Origin: Pseudomonadota bacterium
GTDB taxonomy: Bacteria > Pseudomonadota > Alphaproteobacteria > Micropepsales > Micropepsaceae
NCBI GenBank assembly: GCA_023427355.1
Contig: JAEZBK010000105.1
Span: forward strand, 1 to 6,942
DNA: 6,942 nucleotides
Direction of reading: 5' to 3'
The notes beneath the pieces were generated by a model. It was not told the DNA's origin and did no database searches. It saw nothing but the letters and a program-made list of their open reading frames with translations. Positions 4,046 to 6,942 of the stretch are shown here, piece by piece (the stretch's first letter is position 1; each line of letters starts with the position of its first letter). The translations under genes and the position numbers were made by a program.

Positions 4046-6940
4046 ATGTTGCGTACTGGTTCGAGGGGTAAGCTTGCAGGCCTGCTGACGGGGGCGTCCA
4101 CGCTGGCCATGATTGTCGGGGCGGCGCATGCCCAGCCCGTGGTGCAGGACAGCGTCGAGACGGTCAGCGTCACCGGATCGCTGATCGCCAATTCTTCTTT
4201 CGTGGCTCCGACGCCTGTAACCTCCCTCAACTATGAGGAAATCGCCGGCAAGGCGGCGGGCAGTGTCTTCGAGATCATCCGCAGCATTCCCTCCTTCAAC
4301 GCCACCAGCGGCCCGACCGCCAATTCGACCGGTGCGCAGAACGCATCCAAGGCAAACCTGAACCTGCGCAACCTGGGGTCCACCCGGACCCTGCTGCTGG
4401 TCAATGGCAAGCGTTTCGTGCCGGACGCGCCCACCAACGTGGTGGACAGCAACATGATCCCCACCGGCATGATCCAGCGCATCGACATCGTCACCGGCGG
4501 CGCCTCGGCGACCTATGGCTCCGATGCGGTGGCCGGTGTGGTCAACCTGATCCTGGACCGGGAGTTCGAGGGCCTGAAGGGCGATGTGCGCTTCGGCATC
4601 TCGCAATATGGCGACAATCTGGAGTTCAGCCCCAACCTGACCTGGGGCACCAGCCTGTTCGGCGGCAAGGGCCACCTGACCATCGGCGGCGACATTTCCA
4701 TCAGCCTGGGCACCAAGAACATGCTCTCGCGCGGATGGGGCCGCCTGCAGCCGGGCGTGATGTCGCCATCGACGCCGCGCGCCGCAGGCGTTCCGGCCCA
4801 GATCATCGCCAATGGCGTGGTGACGTCGGCCTATAACGCCAGCGGCCTGATCGTGGGCTGCACCGTGCCGGGCGGCGGCGCCTGCCCGCTCAAGGGCATC
4901 GCGTTCGGCGAGAACGGCACGACCTACAATTTCGCACCCGGCACCATCAGCGGCGCGACCGAACAGATCGGCGGGGGCGATTATGGCAGCTTCGAGAATC
5001 CCGACCAGTTCCTGCGCGGCGCCTTCAACCGCTGGGCGACCATGGCGCGCTTCGACTACGACTTTGGCGGCGGCCTGCAAGCCTATGCCCAGTTCAACTA
5101 TGGCGGGTTGATGACCTTCAACAATTCGTTCGGCGCCCAGGTTCCGAACTTCAACCGCTTCACCGTCTTCGCCAACAATCCCTTCCTGCCCCAGAGCGTG
5201 CGCGACCAGATGAACGCACGGGGCATTACCAGCTTCCAGTACAGCGCCAGCCGGCAGGTGGACGTGAAGTCCATCGCCTCGCGCAACCGCACCGATTCCA
5301 TGATGGGCAACATGGGCGTGGGCGGCCTTTTGTCGGTGTTCGGCACGGACTGGACCTGGGACGCCGATCTGGGCCTGGGCCTTGCGATGTTCGAGCCCTA
5401 CATCAAGAACACCCCGCGCACGGCGGATTTCTTCGCAGCCGCCTATGTGGTGCCCGGCCCCAACGGCACGCCGGTCTGCGGGCCGGTCGCCACCAATCCC
5501 TATTTCAACGCCCAGCCGGCGGCCGTGCGCGCCCAGCTCATCGCCAACCTGTCGCCGGGCTGCGTGCCCTACAACATCTTCGGCAACAATGTGGAGCAGA
5601 ACCGGGCGGCCAACGCCTATTTCAACTCGGCGTCGAATGTCGAGAACCGCATGGGGCTTTACACCTTCAACCTGGGCTTCAGCGGCGCGCCGGTGACCCT
5701 GCCGGCCGGCGATCTGGGCGTGGCGTTCGGCTTCGATTATCGCCGCGACGCCATCAATGTGCAGAACTGCTTCGACTGCCGCCGCGGCGCGCTGATGAAC
5801 CAGAATTACTCGAACTATTTCGGGCATATCCTGGTGCATGAATTCTATGGCGAGGCGGAAATCCCGATCGTGCGCGACCTGCCCCTGATCGAAACCTTCG
5901 GCCTCAACGCCGCGATCCGCAACACCGAATATTCCACATCGGGCAACGTCACCACCTGGAAGGTCGGCTTCACCTGGGACGTGAACGAGAATCTGCGCTT
6001 CCGCGGCACCCGCAGCCACGACATTCGCGCGCCCAACCTGAACGAGCTCTACAATCCGGGTTCGGAAGGCAATCCCAACATCCAGAACAAGGTCTTGATG
6101 ACCTCGGGCTTCATCAAGAGCAACACGGTGGGCAACCCCGCCCTGCGCCCCGAAAGCGGCGAGACCTATACGGTGGGCTTTGCGCTGCAGCCGACCTGGG
6201 ACTGGCTGGCCGGCCTCTCCGTCTCGATGGACTATTACTACATCAAGATGAAGGACATCATCTCGACCGTGGGCATCCAGACCATCATGGATGACTATGC
6301 TGTGCGCGGCGCGGCCTCGATCTATGCACCCTTCGTCACCGCGGATCCGACCAACGTGGTCGGGGTCAGCCGCATCAACGTTCCGCAGCAGAATCTCAAC
6401 TCGCAGAAGACGGGCGGCGTGGACCTTGAGGTCGCCTATGCCGTGCCGCAGATGGATTTCATCCCAGGCTCGTTCAACATCCGCGCCCTGGGCACCTGGA
6501 TAGACAATTTCCATGCGGTCACGCCGACGCAGGACATCGACTCGGTGGGCACGATCAATGCCCCCAAGCTGGCGTTCAACGTCAACCTGCAGCACCAGTG
6601 GGACAACTGGACCTCGATCCTGAACGTCAAATACCAGTCCAACGTCATCTACAGCACGACCAATGTCGGGCTGGATGGCCTGACGCCGGGCACGACGCAG
6701 TACAATGCCACGGCGGCGCTGGGCAACAGCATCAACCGCAACATCTGGCCCGAGGTGCTGCAGTTCGATGTGCGCTTTGCCTATGACCTGGTCAAGGAGG
6801 GTGACACGCGGCTCCAGGCCTATGTGAACGTCGAGAACGTCACCAACAAGAAGCCGCCCATCGTGGCCATCAGCCTGGGCGGCAGCCCCTATGACCTGAT
6901 CGGGCGCAACTTCAAGGTCGGCATGCGCTTCAGCTACTGA
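4046..6940 (+). CDS. TonB-dependent outer-membrane receptor (964 aa)
   Basis: Such receptors are outer-membrane 22-stranded beta-barrels with an N-terminal plug. They import scarce ligands using energy from TonB-ExbB-ExbD. Residues 1-29 are a signal peptide with probable cleavage after AHA before QPVVQ. A TonB-box-like VETVSVTGS lies at 37-45. The plug (about 50-172) carries LRNLGSTRTLLLVNGKR (107-123) and IDIVTGGASATYGSDAVAGV (146-165), both hallmark segments. The barrel follows, with the usual RAPNLNELYNPGS near 661-673, and the protein ends in a strand GRNFKVGMRFSY with a terminal aromatic residue, as outer-membrane barrels require. The protein is complete. There is no STN domain before the plug, so direct sigma/anti-sigma surface signalling is not indicated. 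All six cysteines fall in pairs (272/280, 478/506, 575/578) within barrel-domain segments that look like loops. The ligand is unknown; length and style fit the large receptors of sphingomonads and Caulobacter. Expression is probably from the sigma-54 promoter at 3912-3927. Confidence 0.95.
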   Translation: MLRTGSRGKLAGLLTGASTLAMIVGAAHAQPVVQDSVETVSVTGSLIANSSFVAPTPVTSLNYEEIAGKAAGSVFEIIRSIPSFNATSGPTANSTGAQNASKANLNLRNLGSTRTLLLVNGKRFVPDAPTNVVDSNMIPTGMIQRIDIVTGGASATYGSDAVAGVVNLILDREFEGLKGDVRFGISQYGDNLEFSPNLTWGTSLFGGKGHLTIGGDISISLGTKNMLSRGWGRLQPGVMSPSTPRAAGVPAQIIANGVVTSAYNASGLIVGCTVPGGGACPLKGIAFGENGTTYNFAPGTISGATEQIGGGDYGSFENPDQFLRGAFNRWATMARFDYDFGGGLQAYAQFNYGGLMTFNNSFGAQVPNFNRFTVFANNPFLPQSVRDQMNARGITSFQYSASRQVDVKSIASRNRTDSMMGNMGVGGLLSVFGTDWTWDADLGLGLAMFEPYIKNTPRTADFFAAAYVVPGPNGTPVCGPVATNPYFNAQPAAVRAQLIANLSPGCVPYNIFGNNVEQNRAANAYFNSASNVENRMGLYTFNLGFSGAPVTLPAGDLGVAFGFDYRRDAINVQNCFDCRRGALMNQNYSNYFGHILVHEFYGEAEIPIVRDLPLIETFGLNAAIRNTEYSTSGNVTTWKVGFTWDVNENLRFRGTRSHDIRAPNLNELYNPGSEGNPNIQNKVLMTSGFIKSNTVGNPALRPESGETYTVGFALQPTWDWLAGLSVSMDYYYIKMKDIISTVGIQTIMDDYAVRGAASIYAPFVTADPTNVVGVSRINVPQQNLNSQKTGGVDLEVAYAVPQMDFIPGSFNIRALGTWIDNFHAVTPTQDIDSVGTINAPKLAFNVNLQHQWDNWTSILNVKYQSNVIYSTTNVGLDGLTPGTTQYNATAALGNSINRNIWPEVLQFDVRFAYDLVKEGDTRLQAYVNVENVTNKKPPIVAISLGGSPYDLIGRNFKVGMRFSY

Positions 6941-6942
6941 CC

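Noticed and set aside
3926..6595. An 889-codon open frame on the minus strand, antisense to the TonB-dependent receptor
   Set aside because: The plus-strand frame gives an unmistakable full-length receptor. The antisense product is rich in His, Arg, Gly, Ala and Val without domains or a signal, as expected when GC-rich codon bias removes stops from the opposite strand.

Overview
The window looks like chromosomal DNA from a GC-rich Gram-negative bacterium, most likely an alphaproteobacterium. The evidence is the strong G/C third-position bias, a large TonB-dependent receptor of the type abundant in sphingomonads, Caulobacter and related oligotrophs, and a small DUF6894-type protein, a family common in Alphaproteobacteria. 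The genus cannot be fixed from sequence alone. No RNA gene, CRISPR array, insertion sequence or phage gene is visible.

Layout: (1) Bases 1-2201, plus strand: the 3' part of a gene for a membrane-anchored glycosyltransferase family 20 enzyme of the trehalose-6-phosphate synthase type. It has two membrane helices flanking an extracytoplasmic region, and the true start lies left of the window. (2) Bases 2173-2406, minus strand: a 77-residue DUF6894-like protein, convergent with the synthase and overlapping its 3' end by 29 bp. (3) Bases 2407-2527: a short divergent intergenic region with an 8-bp inverted repeat. (4) Bases 2528-3730, plus strand: a 400-residue exported protein, probably an alpha/alpha-toroid carbohydrate-active protein of unassigned activity. 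(5) Bases 3731-4045: a 315-bp intergenic region dense in regulatory-looking sequence. It holds two TTGCGCAA palindromes 11 bp apart, a consensus-perfect sigma-54 (-24/-12) promoter about 85 bp downstream of them, and a predicted leader of about 108 nt with a hairpin and a possible 20-codon leader ORF. (6) Bases 4046-6940, plus strand: a complete 964-residue TonB-dependent outer-membrane receptor.

How the parts may fit: the GT20 enzyme and the exported toroid protein both point to carbohydrate metabolism, and the receptor would import a scarce ligand across the outer membrane. The receptor appears to be separately controlled by sigma-54 and an enhancer-binding activator rather than co-transcribed with the genes upstream. 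The most unusual items are the sigma-54/enhancer architecture in front of the receptor and the fusion of an extracytoplasmic, sensor-like region to a trehalose-phosphate synthase catalytic domain. That these genes form one system is inference from proximity only.
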